Origin: Bacteroides caecigallinarum
Lineage (GTDB): Bacteria; Bacteroidota; Bacteroidia; Bacteroidales; Bacteroidaceae
Direction: 5' to 3'
Assembly (NCBI RefSeq): GCF_021531075.1
Contig: NZ_JADYTJ010000015.1
Span: 1-58,810 of the forward strand
DNA: 58,810 nucleotides
The position numbers were made by a program, and so were the translations under genes. The notes beneath the pieces are model-generated. The model made no database searches. It saw only the letters and a program-made list of their open reading frames with translations, and was not told the DNA's origin. Positions 28,670 through 35,915 of this stretch are shown piece by piece; position 1 is the stretch's first letter; each line of letters starts with the position of its first letter.

Positions 28670-28696
28670 TATGAGGGGTTGAATGTTCCCCTCATA
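28670..28696 (+). terminator. Intra-operon hairpin after the fimbrillin gene
   Basis: TATGAGGGG (28670-28678) pairs perfectly with CCCCTCATA (28688-28696), with a 9-nt loop and no T-run. It lies 28 bp after the fimbrillin stop and may stabilise its mRNA or partly stop transcription, so that the subunit upstream is made in excess. Confidence 0.65.
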
Positions 28697-28734
28697 GCCA
28701 CAATCTAGCAAACAACTTATAAAAACGACTAAGA

Positions 28735-29748
28735 ATGAAAGTAATCCTACGTATAATATTCGGAATATTGGGTGGTGTGGTTATGACATCATGCGTAAGC
28801 ACTGTCAGTGAGCCGGAAACATCGCACACTCCAATACAATTCGGGACATCCGTTAGTCGCGCTGCCGTGAATACAGCAGACGACCTGTCCTCGTTTTCCG
28901 TGTGGGGCGGCTATGAGAATGTGAGCTTGTTCGATGGAACGGAAGTGAGCAAAACATCAGACGGTTGGACATACGAGGGAGGAACCAGATATTGGGTTCC
29001 TGGTAAGACTTTCAATTTTTATGCAGTTTATCCTTCAGGTAAAGCTACATCTGAAGATTCAGGTCAAACATTGAAGGTTTCTGACTTTCAATGTCCTCGT
29101 AGCTTTGAGGAACTTTCGGAAGTTACGGATCTTATGACAGCATATAATAGTGTTAATGCAACAGTAAATCAGGGACCTGTAGACCTTATGTTTAAGCATG
29201 CTCTAACACGAGTAAATCTTGCTGTGAAACTGGCAGATGATATACCAGCCGGTTACAAAGTAGATATCCTTTTCTTGAATTTTGGAGCATTTACTAAAGG
29301 AAATATGACATTGTCCCTGAATACACAATCACCAATCCCGGAATGGACTGTAGATAATACATCGTTTCAGGTATTCTCTTTCTCTGGTACAGGTGGAACG
29401 CTTGTGAATCATACTGATATAACAGCGAGTGGCGGACAGAATGTTTCAGTAGATATAACTCCGGAGGAGTATGATATGTATTTTATTCCTCAGACAATCC
29501 AGGAAAAGGGGCAGAATATGAAAATAAGATATGTTCTTAAGAATGATAAACCGGAGACGGATCCGGGATATAGATATATTGAAAACGAAATAGAAATTCC
29601 ATTATATAATGCTTCTATAACGAAATGGAACCCCGGTGATTATATTACATACACTGTAACAATAAGCAGGTATAATGTCACAGTAGTATTGAATGTGGGA
29701 GACTGGGAAGATGGAAACTTAGGAAATGAGAATATTGATTTTGAATAA
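28735..29748 (+). CDS. Fimbrillin family lipoprotein (minor subunit)
   Basis: This 337-residue lipoprotein (signal MKVILRIIFGILGGVVMTSC, Cys 20) has the fimbrillin features TSVSRAAVNTADDLSSFSVWGGY (cut here into TSVSRAAV and SSFSVWGG, about 35-58) and LMFKHALTRVNLAVKLADD (about 143-161). An Arg at SVSR|AAV is a likely maturation site. It is probably an accessory or shaft subunit of the same fimbria. It follows the major fimbrillin after a hairpin and precedes the tip-type protein by 12 bp. Confidence 0.8.
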   Translation: MKVILRIIFGILGGVVMTSCVSTVSEPETSHTPIQFGTSVSRAAVNTADDLSSFSVWGGYENVSLFDGTEVSKTSDGWTYEGGTRYWVPGKTFNFYAVYPSGKATSEDSGQTLKVSDFQCPRSFEELSEVTDLMTAYNSVNATVNQGPVDLMFKHALTRVNLAVKLADDIPAGYKVDILFLNFGAFTKGNMTLSLNTQSPIPEWTVDNTSFQVFSFSGTGGTLVNHTDITASGGQNVSVDITPEEYDMYFIPQTIQEKGQNMKIRYVLKNDKPETDPGYRYIENEIEIPLYNASITKWNPGDYITYTVTISRYNVTVVLNVGDWEDGNLGNENIDFE

Positions 29749-29760
29749 AAAATATAGGTT

Positions 29761-32022
29761 ATGAGACTTAAAGATATTTTCGTTTATTGGGCACTTATTA
29801 TTATGGGAACATCGTTGTTCACTTCATGTAATTATGAAGGAATTGATGATGTAGCCGGTGTAACAGATGGCGATATGGTGTATTTGGGAATTAGTCTTCC
29901 GGATGCAGAAAATATAGAAGTTACGCGTGCTGCAGCCACAGATATAGAAAAAGTGATATATACTGTCCGTGTTTTGGTATTTGATGCTGGTGGCAATTGT
30001 TTTTATAATCAGCAGATATATGACGGATATAGTCAAAAGGAATCGTATAAGACAAGTCAGGCTTTGGGAATACCTAAACAGACAGGTGATAACTATAAGA
30101 ACTGTACTGTTTGGGTCGTGGCAAATGTCGGTAAGCAGACAGGAGTATCAGGTGGTTCGTTTGATTTCTCAAAAGTAGCTAACATCGATGATATGAATGA
30201 AATGTACGGATACCTTGTTTTGCAAGAGAAAAAGTTGCGTGACTGCCTTCCGATGACAGGAAGTGCTACAGTGGATATGACTGTCCCAACCTCTGTAGGT
30301 AGTCCTGTGGCTATTACAATGGAACGTATTTTGGCAAAAGTGTCTTTCACAATAAATACAAGCTCTGATTTGGAGTTTTATTTTAATAACTGGTCTGTAG
30401 AAAGTTTGCCAAGATATACGTATGTGATATCACAGGGCGATGACTTGACAGTGAAACCATCGGGAGGATCTTTTGAACTGTATTATCCTGGAAATACTAC
30501 TGAAAAGGATCTTGTAACTAAGCAAGTAGGTCATTGGCTTGATGAGTTACCAGCTGAAAAAAAATCATTTGGTTTTTATATGTATGAAAATCGTAGGGGA
30601 GGTCGTTTGGAAACTCCTAATATAAATAATCTTTATGGAGATTCAGATAGCTATCCTGCTGGAATTAAAACCATGACTGACGGTAGTGGAGCAAGTGGAA
30701 TTAATCCAAATTTCAAGACTTTATATGCTCCGGATAATGCTTCTTTCCTTATTATTATAGGAGTGATACGTAACAAAACGACTTTGAATTTAACATCGTT
30801 TACGTATAAGATAGCTCTTGGAGCGAATAACTATAACGATTATAATATCGAACGTAATCATAATTACGTGTATAATATAAATATCAACGGAGTGACTCAT
30901 GATGATGTTACTGTGGATGTCAATGCCTTTGATTCACGGGTGCATAAGGACTATGCTTTGCAAATAACTGCACGTGCCAGTGAAAAAATGGATGCTCATT
31001 ATGATAAACGATATATAGAAATAACAGCTTCTACAGGTGAACTGAAATTGCAATTTTATAATACAATGGAAGATGCCCAAATTGATCGCACTCCTATTAC
31101 TACAAAAGATTGGATTGCATTGTCTGAATTGAACACTTATAATATAGATATAGACAAAAACGAAAGTACTTCAAAAAAGTTCAATATGTCATCCGATCTT
31201 GAACATCTAAGATTATATATCTATGCAAGAGAGAATAACACTACATCACCACGTTCTGTTGTGTTAAAAATTACTCATACTCCACCATCGGATGATAGTG
31301 GTATAGAACAGGAATCAGTACATCGTTATTATACATATACACAAGCAGGGCTTATAGAGGTAAATGGACTGTATGTGGAAAGTTATGAGGAGTATGGTAT
31401 GGATTTAGACCCAAGTTCTGATGAGTTACCAAGTGCTCAGGGATTACAGTGGGGATGGCATGGTACGGAGATAGGTGCTTATTCTACTTCAGACGGTTTG
31501 AACAATACTAAAACTATTGTAACAATGAGTGGAAATCCTGGAAGTTTCACTAATGGCTCATTATACAATGATTATGCAGCACGATATTGTTATTATAAAA
31601 ACAAACGAGATGCTTCTGGAAATGTGATTGAGGAGGAAGCAAAATGGTATCTTCCTCCGATTGATGAATTAAAGCCATTGACAAATTCAGAAATTTCAGC
31701 TTCATGGGAACCTGTATCAATGATTGGTAGACCGTATTGGAGTTCTAGTGTGCCGACAAAAGAAAGTCTGACTAGTTCAAAACCTTGGTGGGCTTATATC
31801 CCTGCAATAGGTAGTTGGTTATGGGATAGATATACAAGAGAATATATAGGAGAAGGTAAAACTTACGAATATAGAAATGTATCAAAAAGCGCAATCAATG
31901 GTGATATAGAAGAAACTTTAGTAAGAATTTATGATGGTGGATGGTGGTCTGACCCTGTTGATGCTTCATTTTTTACAGTCAGAGATGCAAAAAAATATGT
32001 TCGTGCAGTACGTAAAAAATAA
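29761..32022 (+). CDS. Large fimbrial tip-type lipoprotein (DUF4906-like) with C-terminal FISUMP-like domain
   Basis: This 753-residue lipoprotein has the signal end SLFTSC (Cys about 21). The N-terminal half has VTRAAATDIEKVIYTVRVLVFDA (about 58-80, given in part) with a likely Arg cleavage site, and ERILAKVSFTI (about 185), as in Mfa2/FimB- and DUF4906-type proteins. A middle beta domain (about 395-525) is followed by a C-terminal module with LQWGWHGTEIGAYS, AARYCYYKNKRDASG, KWYLPPIDEL and PYWSSSVP, which resembles the FISUMP/DUF1566 lectin-like fold. That module is a good candidate for the adhesin. It is the last gene of the operon; its second half is AT-rich. Confidence 0.75.
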   Translation: MRLKDIFVYWALIIMGTSLFTSCNYEGIDDVAGVTDGDMVYLGISLPDAENIEVTRAAATDIEKVIYTVRVLVFDAGGNCFYNQQIYDGYSQKESYKTSQALGIPKQTGDNYKNCTVWVVANVGKQTGVSGGSFDFSKVANIDDMNEMYGYLVLQEKKLRDCLPMTGSATVDMTVPTSVGSPVAITMERILAKVSFTINTSSDLEFYFNNWSVESLPRYTYVISQGDDLTVKPSGGSFELYYPGNTTEKDLVTKQVGHWLDELPAEKKSFGFYMYENRRGGRLETPNINNLYGDSDSYPAGIKTMTDGSGASGINPNFKTLYAPDNASFLIIIGVIRNKTTLNLTSFTYKIALGANNYNDYNIERNHNYVYNININGVTHDDVTVDVNAFDSRVHKDYALQITARASEKMDAHYDKRYIEITASTGELKLQFYNTMEDAQIDRTPITTKDWIALSELNTYNIDIDKNESTSKKFNMSSDLEHLRLYIYARENNTTSPRSVVLKITHTPPSDDSGIEQESVHRYYTYTQAGLIEVNGLYVESYEEYGMDLDPSSDELPSAQGLQWGWHGTEIGAYSTSDGLNNTKTIVTMSGNPGSFTNGSLYNDYAARYCYYKNKRDASGNVIEEEAKWYLPPIDELKPLTNSEISASWEPVSMIGRPYWSSSVPTKESLTSSKPWWAYIPAIGSWLWDRYTREYIGEGKTYEYRNVSKSAINGDIEETLVRIYDGGWWSDPVDASFFTVRDAKKYVRAVRKK

Positions 32023-32158
32023 TAATGAATGTTTATGCATTATATTGTTGACTCAATAATTGAAAATGATGTTAATTCTCATTCAGAAAGTAAATTTATT
32101 TAACCCAAGTTTCGGATTTAGAATTCATCCTTTAATTTAGTCATAATTAAGGCTTTGC

Positions 32159-32181
32159 TTATTTCTGTTTCACAGAAATAA
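32159..32181. terminator. Hairpin after the fimbrial operon
   Basis: TTATTTCTGT, loop ttc, ACAGAAATAA is a perfect 10-bp stem. It has no T-run on the plus strand. It is the first strong hairpin after the last fimbrial gene, 137 bp downstream. Confidence 0.5.
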
Positions 32182-32228
32182 ATCAGACAATCATAACTAT
32201 GCGTATAAAAGCTTAGATATTTCTGTCG

Positions 32229-32310
32229 TTTGACAGCTGTCAAATAATCATTTGATACGTGTCGGACAATCGTTTGACAGATGTCGGATAATCGTTTGAC
32301 ACGTGTCAAA
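32229..32310. repeat. Four palindromes at exact 22-bp spacing (TTTGACAnnTGTCAAA type)
   Basis: Units start at 32229, 32251, 32273 and 32295: TTTGACAGCTGTCAAA, TTTGATACGTGTCGGA, TTTGACAGATGTCGGA and TTTGACACGTGTCAAA, parted by 6-bp spacers of the type YAATCR. Units 1 and 4 are perfect palindromes; most departures in units 2 and 3 would still pair as G-U in plus-strand RNA, apart from the centre of unit 3. The spacing and core GACAnnTGTC are shared with the array at 42623-42702. Confidence 0.85.
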
Positions 32311-32453
32311 CGATAAGTATTTCTGCCTATTTGCATCCCACTTTCCATACACTTGTGGTTTTTAAACAGTGTTTAGATGCTGTTTAGATGATTTCTGTGG
32401 TAAATCAGAAACTTAAGTTATTTCATTGTCTGTAGGAGATTCTTTTCATGTTT

Positions 32454-32484
32454 TTTGTATTTCAGCCATTTTGCACTACTTTTG
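32454..32484 (+). promoter_or_regulatory. Promoter in front of the Rpn-type relic
   Basis: TTTG (32454-32457), a 19-bp spacer and TACTTTTG (32477-32484) match the Bacteroides consensus. The relic ATG follows 21 bp later, so this was probably the original promoter of the Rpn-type gene now found intact at 33313. Confidence 0.7.
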
Positions 32485-32505
32485 TAAAAACAGCATTTTG
32501 TCATT

Positions 32506-32640
32506 ATGAAATACCTTGATTCAAAAGCCGATTTGACATTCAAGAAGGTGCTCGGTGAGCACCCTGACCTTGTGACAAGTCTTCTTAATGCTTTGCTTGT
32601 AAATCAAACTAATTTCATTTATCTTTGCGAAATAGCGTAA
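32506..32640 (+). pseudogene. Truncated 5' copy of the Rpn-type nuclease gene
   Basis: The first 93 bp (32506-32598) match the first 93 bp of the intact gene at 33313 with about ten differences, mostly silent. The frame then leaves the homology and stops at 32638-32640, giving 44 codons. It is a relic created when the region between the two copies, with the HEPN/MNT pair, was inserted or duplicated. Its end supplies part of the promoter of the HEPN gene. Confidence 0.85.
32597..32627 (+). promoter_or_regulatory. Promoter of the HEPN/MNT pair
   Basis: TTG (32597-32599), a 20-bp spacer and TATCTTTG (32620-32627) match the consensus. The -33 box straddles the last bases of the Rpn-type relic. 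The HEPN ATG at 32655 is 27 bp downstream. Confidence 0.65.
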
Positions 32641-32654
32641 AAAGTGCAGTAAAT

Positions 32655-33041
32655 ATGGAAAATAAGGTTATTTATTGGGTTGAGATGTCTGATTATGATA
32701 TGGATACGGCTGATGCAATGTTGGTAACAGGTAGATATCTGTATGTCGGCTTTATGTGTCATCAGGTAATAGAAAAGATCTTAAAGGCTTATTGGACAGC
32801 GCATTTGTTGGAGCCTCCATTGAAAATACATTCTTTATCCAGACTGGCAGAGAAAACAGAACTTGACAAGATTATGTCTGAAGAACAGTTGGATTTTATT
32901 GATTGTCTTGAACCTTTAAATATCGAAGCGCGTTATCCTTCATACAAGGAACGTTTATTCAGAAGTCTTACGAAAGAATATTGTGTGGATTTATTGAAAC
33001 AAACCAAAGAATTACAATTATGGATAAAGAGCAGGCTATAG
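32655..33041 (+). CDS. HEPN domain protein (putative toxin of HEPN/MNT system)
   Basis: This 128-residue protein has the HEPN pattern: YWVEMSDYDMDTADAML, then GRYLYVGFMCHQVIEKILKAYW, and a C-terminal NIEARYPSYKERLFRSLTKEYC. HEPN proteins are often RNases or partners of nucleotidyltransferases. The classic Rx4-6H RNase motif is not clear here (Arg and His are eight apart in GRYLYVGFMCH), so activity is uncertain. It overlaps the MNT gene by 22 bp. The ATG at 32655 is preferred to an upstream TTG because the promoter -7 box overlaps that TTG. Confidence 0.85.
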   Translation: MENKVIYWVEMSDYDMDTADAMLVTGRYLYVGFMCHQVIEKILKAYWTAHLLEPPLKIHSLSRLAEKTELDKIMSEEQLDFIDCLEPLNIEARYPSYKERLFRSLTKEYCVDLLKQTKELQLWIKSRL

Positions 33042-33316
33042 AAATTGCAAGAAGATACAAAAAACTGGTGGCAGAAAAATTGCCCCTTAAGGCTCTCTAT
33101 ATATACGGCTCGTATAGTAAAGGTACTTATCACGAAAATAGTGACATAGATATAGCTGTAGTGGTAGAAAAATTAAGTGACAATTATTTTGAAGACACTC
33201 CTATCTTATGGAAATTAAGAAGGAAAATAAGTAATCTTATAGAACCTGTTCTTTTGATTGAGGATAACAATAATCCTTTGTATTGTGATATAATGAAAAC
33301 AGGCACATTGATATGA
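33020..33316 (+). CDS. MNT-type nucleotidyltransferase (putative antitoxin of HEPN/MNT system)
   Basis: This 98-residue minimal nucleotidyltransferase has LYIYGSYSKGTYHENSDIDI (about 27-46), the GSx10DxD signature that binds metal and nucleotide. In HEPN/MNT pairs the MNT protein can neutralise the HEPN toxin by adding AMP residues to it. The ATG at 33020 lies inside the end of the HEPN gene, so translation is coupled. Its stop codon (TGA, 33314-33316) overlaps the ATG of the downstream Rpn-type gene (33313-33315) as ATGA. Confidence 0.9.
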   Translation: MDKEQAIEIARRYKKLVAEKLPLKALYIYGSYSKGTYHENSDIDIAVVVEKLSDNYFEDTPILWKLRRKISNLIEPVLLIEDNNNPLYCDIMKTGTLI

Positions 33317-34200
33317 AATACCTTGACCCAAAAGCCGATTTGACATTCAAGAAGGTGTTCGGTGAGCACCCCGATCTTGTGACAAGTCTTCTCAACGCTC
33401 TTCTCCCTTTCGAGAGGGATGACGAGAAGATAGTGAGCGTGGAGTATCTTCCGGCAGAGCTTGTTCCGGAAACTCCACTGAAGAAGAACAGCATAGTGGA
33501 TGTGCGCTGCAAGGATGCGGCAGGACGCATATTTATAGTTGAGATGCAGATGATATGGTCGCCTGCATTCATGAGCCGTGTCCTGTTCAATGCTTCGAAG
33601 GCATACGTCAGGCAGCTTGGCGATGGCAGCGACTATAAGCTCCTGCAGCCGGTTTATTCGTTTAATCTGGTGAACGATGTGTTTCTTCCATATGTGGAGG
33701 GATACTATCATGACTACAGGATAGTGCACATGGAGCATACGGAGAAGGTGATAGAGGGTTTGCGTTTCGTTTTTGTGGAGCTCCCGAAGTTTAAACCTCA
33801 GACTTTCAGCGAGAAGAAGATGCATGTGCTCTGGCTGCGCTATCTTACTGAGATAGGGGAAAAGACTTATAATGTGCCTCAGGACCTGATGGACGTTCCG
33901 GAGATAAAGAAGGCTGTGGACCAGCTGGAACAGGGTGCCTTCAATGAGGCTCAGCTTCAGGGTTATGATGACTTCTGGGATGCTGTGAGGGTTGAAAAGA
34001 CTCTGTTGTCTGATGCTTTGGATGAGGGGCTGAGAAGAGGTCTTCAGCAGGGTCTTCAGCAGGGTCTTGAGCAGGGTGTTGAACAAGGTCGCACAAAGGA
34101 ACGTCTTGAGATAGCGCGAAATTTTAAAGAATCCGGCATACCTGTTGATATAATATCAAAGAATACCGGTCTTAGTGTAGACGAGATAAATTCTTTGTGA
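33313..34200 (+). CDS. Rpn family PD-(D/E)XK nuclease / putative transposase
   Basis: This 295-residue protein starts KYLDPKADLTFKKVFGEH, typical of the Rpn (recombination-promoting nuclease) and PDDEXK transposase-like group. The likely catalytic residues are Asp in NSIVDVRC (about 60) and Glu-x-Gln in FIVEMQM (about 74). The C-terminus has four 4-residue units (GLQQ, GLQQ, GLEQ, GVEQ) encoded by a 12-bp tandem repeat, then IARNFKESGIPVDIISKNTGLSVDEI. The start overlaps the MNT stop as ATGA, so it is now in one operon with HEPN/MNT. Family members can move DNA, but no terminal repeats were seen here. Confidence 0.88.
   Translation: MKYLDPKADLTFKKVFGEHPDLVTSLLNALLPFERDDEKIVSVEYLPAELVPETPLKKNSIVDVRCKDAAGRIFIVEMQMIWSPAFMSRVLFNASKAYVRQLGDGSDYKLLQPVYSFNLVNDVFLPYVEGYYHDYRIVHMEHTEKVIEGLRFVFVELPKFKPQTFSEKKMHVLWLRYLTEIGEKTYNVPQDLMDVPEIKKAVDQLEQGAFNEAQLQGYDDFWDAVRVEKTLLSDALDEGLRRGLQQGLQQGLEQGVEQGRTKERLEIARNFKESGIPVDIISKNTGLSVDEINSL
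34039..34086 (+). repeat. 12-bp tandem repeat inside the Rpn-type gene
   Basis: Four units of GGTCTTCAGCAG (units 3 and 4 degenerate) encode GLQQ-type residues. Copy-number change would keep the frame and vary the linker length. Confidence 0.8.
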
Positions 34201-34204
34201 TACT

Positions 34205-34231
34205 TATGAGGAGGTTTTTAACTTCCTCATA
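34205..34231. terminator. Bidirectional hairpin between the convergent Rpn-type gene and dprA
   Basis: TATGAGGAGGTT (34205-34216), loop ttt, AACTTCCTCATA (34220-34231) form a 12-bp stem with one G-T pair. It overlaps the dprA stop codon at 34227-34229 and fills the 26-bp gap. Confidence 0.75.
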
Positions 34232-35342
34232 CTATCTTATAAACCCCACCTGCCAAAGCACGGACCATTCCTTTCATCTCCATCTCGAACAGTATACCTG
34301 TCATCTTGTTTATAGGGATATTGGTGTTGACAACAATAGTATTTATCTGAAGTCCATCAGGATTCTTTCCCAATTCCGACATTACGAGTTCTTCCTCCGG
34401 AGTGAGGTCGGGGAACAGTTGGCGCTGTATGCCTTCGCGCGGACCGGATGTAGGGGTGTAATCCCAGTTCATGGCTTTTACCAGTTCCTCTGCGCTTTGC
34501 AGTAGGGTTGCTCTGTTGCTGCGGATAAGGGCATTGCAGCCTATAGAGAATTCATCGCCTATACGACCAGGGAATGCAAAGCAGTCGCGGTTATAACTTT
34601 CGGCTATGTCGGCTGTAATCAGTGCGCCGCCTTTTGCGGCCGATTCCACTACTATCGTGGCATCGCTCATTCCGGCTACTATCCTGTTGCGCTTTATGAA
34701 GTTCTGTCTGTCGGGGTTTGTTCCGCTTGGGTATTCTGTCAGCAGTCCGCCATGATTGAGCATCTCGGCTGCCGTGCGTCGGTGTACTGCCGGATAGATT
34801 CTGTCCAGGCCGTGCGCCAGTACGCCCACTGTATCCATGCCATACTGAAGTGCTGCACGGTGCGCGTTTATGTCGATGCCGTATGCCAGTCCGCTTACTA
34901 TCAGGACGTCGGGCATTATCTCATGCAATTCGTTGATAAACCGTTGGCAGATGTCCTTGCCGTATTCTGTGGCATGGCGTGTTCCTACCATGTTGATTAT
35001 ATGCAGGCTGTTCAGATTGGCTGTACCTCTGTAGAATAGCAGAAGTGGGGCATCATCGCATTCGCGCAGGCGGGACGGATAGTCCTCATCGTTCAGTGTG
35101 AGACAGCGTATATTGTTTTTCTCTGCAAAACGCATTTCTGCTTCACACAGGTGCAGCACGTCGCAATTTATGATTGCATCGATTACTTTCTGTGATACGT
35201 CCGGCACAATGTCTTTGAGGTTTTTGGCATTGCTGAATATTGTTGTTGCAGAACCGGCAGCTTCCATAAGACGGTGTGCACCTATCAGACCGAGTCCGGG
35301 CAGGCGTGTGAGTGCCATTGTGTAAAGCAGTTCTTCGTTCAT
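34227..35342 (-). CDS. dprA: DNA-processing protein DprA
   Basis: This 371-residue protein has an N-terminal helix-hairpin region (RLPGLGLIGAHRLMEAAG), the Rossmann-like core with NMVGTRHATEYG, VSGLAYGIDINAHRAAL, GVLAHGLDRIYP, TEYPSGT, FIKRNRIVAGMSDATIVVE and AFPG, and a C-terminal winged-helix domain. DprA loads RecA on incoming single-stranded DNA during natural transformation and also protects it in conjugation. It is followed 7 bp upstream by the thioesterase gene on the same strand. Confidence 0.95.
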   Translation of the reverse strand: MNEELLYTMALTRLPGLGLIGAHRLMEAAGSATTIFSNAKNLKDIVPDVSQKVIDAIINCDVLHLCEAEMRFAEKNNIRCLTLNDEDYPSRLRECDDAPLLLFYRGTANLNSLHIINMVGTRHATEYGKDICQRFINELHEIMPDVLIVSGLAYGIDINAHRAALQYGMDTVGVLAHGLDRIYPAVHRRTAAEMLNHGGLLTEYPSGTNPDRQNFIKRNRIVAGMSDATIVVESAAKGGALITADIAESYNRDCFAFPGRIGDEFSIGCNALIRSNRATLLQSAEELVKAMNWDYTPTSGPREGIQRQLFPDLTPEEELVMSELGKNPDGLQINTIVVNTNIPINKMTGILFEMEMKGMVRALAGGVYKIV

Positions 35343-35349
35343 GGTGGTG

Positions 35350-35754
35350 TTATTCGCTGAAATATGGTGAGAAGATGGTGTTGAATACTTCGCTGTCGCC
35401 CAGACGACCGTTTATCACGCATACGGTTTCTACTGTGGCTTTGATGACAGGCTTCATGTCCGGCAGACGGAAGATGTCCTGATAGAACACGTATTTTATG
35501 CCTTCCTTCTTGATGTATAGCTTTGAAACGAATTCGTCGCCACTCTTCAGCGGTGTCTTGAAAGCCATGTTCAGTCTTGCCACTACGGGGTCTATGCCTT
35601 CGTCGTGAAGGCGTGCGAAACTTACTCCCAGGGATGAGAGGAATTCGTGACGGGTGTGCTCGATGTAGTGCTGGTAGTTGGCATTATTTACTATGCCTTG
35701 CAGGTCGCATTCATAGTCGCGTACCTTCATTTGCAGTTCGAAGATGTATTTCAT
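35350..35754 (-). CDS. Acyl-CoA thioesterase, 4HBT (hotdog) family
   Basis: This 134-residue hotdog-fold protein has the 4-hydroxybenzoyl-CoA thioesterase signature DYECDLQGIVNNANYQHYIE (about 13-32) with the catalytic Asp and the VNNANY loop, then FKTPLKSGDEF and IFRLPDMKPV. YbgC-like enzymes hydrolyse acyl-CoA. The natural substrate cannot be fixed from sequence. It precedes dprA in a two-gene unit. Confidence 0.9.
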   Translation of the reverse strand: MKYIFELQMKVRDYECDLQGIVNNANYQHYIEHTRHEFLSSLGVSFARLHDEGIDPVVARLNMAFKTPLKSGDEFVSKLYIKKEGIKYVFYQDIFRLPDMKPVIKATVETVCVINGRLGDSEVFNTIFSPYFSE

Positions 35755-35771
35755 TTTGAGTTTTAAAATTA

Positions 35772-35836
35772 GTTACTAGTTGACGAGTTACTAGTTGACT
35801 AGGCTTCCTAGTATCTGGTTCCTAGTTTCTAGTTTC
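35772..35836. repeat. CTAG/GTCAAC composite inverted repeat between the thioesterase and dus genes
   Basis: Left words GTTACTAGTTGACGAG and ACTAGTTGACTAGG, then ctt, then CCTAGTATCTGG and CCTAGTTTCTAGTTTC. It lies in a divergent gap, showing that the family is not limited to intergenic spacers within operons. Confidence 0.7.
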
Positions 35837-35902
35837 TTAATCTATAATTACAAACTTACGGAAAAATCCTCTTATATCTATCGTTGCAAGGAATATTCTT
35901 CA

Positions 35903-35910
35903 TATTTTTG
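35903..35910 (+). promoter_or_regulatory. -7 box only six bases before the dus start codon
   Basis: TATTTTTG matches TAnnTTTG exactly and ends five bases before the ATG at 35916. If used, transcription would begin at about the ATG, giving a leaderless mRNA. Confidence 0.4.
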
Positions 35911-35915
35911 CATCT

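Larger units (their letters stand above)
32023..32505. other. Intergenic region with hairpin, 22-bp palindrome array and Rpn promoter
   Basis: This 483-bp gap after the fimbrial operon holds no credible gene. It contains a perfect 10-bp hairpin (32159-32181), the array at 32229-32310 and the promoter at 32454-32484. A 76-codon minus-strand frame crosses the array but has no family resemblance and seems fortuitous. Confidence 0.6.

Noticed and set aside
32229..32310. CRISPR array
   Set aside because: Units are 16 bp with 6-bp near-constant spacers; no cas genes, and spacers are not diverse.
32118..32348. 76-codon minus-strand gene
   Set aside because: The frame crosses the palindrome array, has no recognisable family or start signal, and is explained by chance openness of the repeat.
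33313..34200. Complete insertion sequence carrying the Rpn-type gene
   Set aside because: No terminal inverted repeats or target duplication could be found around it; only the 93-bp direct duplication of its 5' end is visible.
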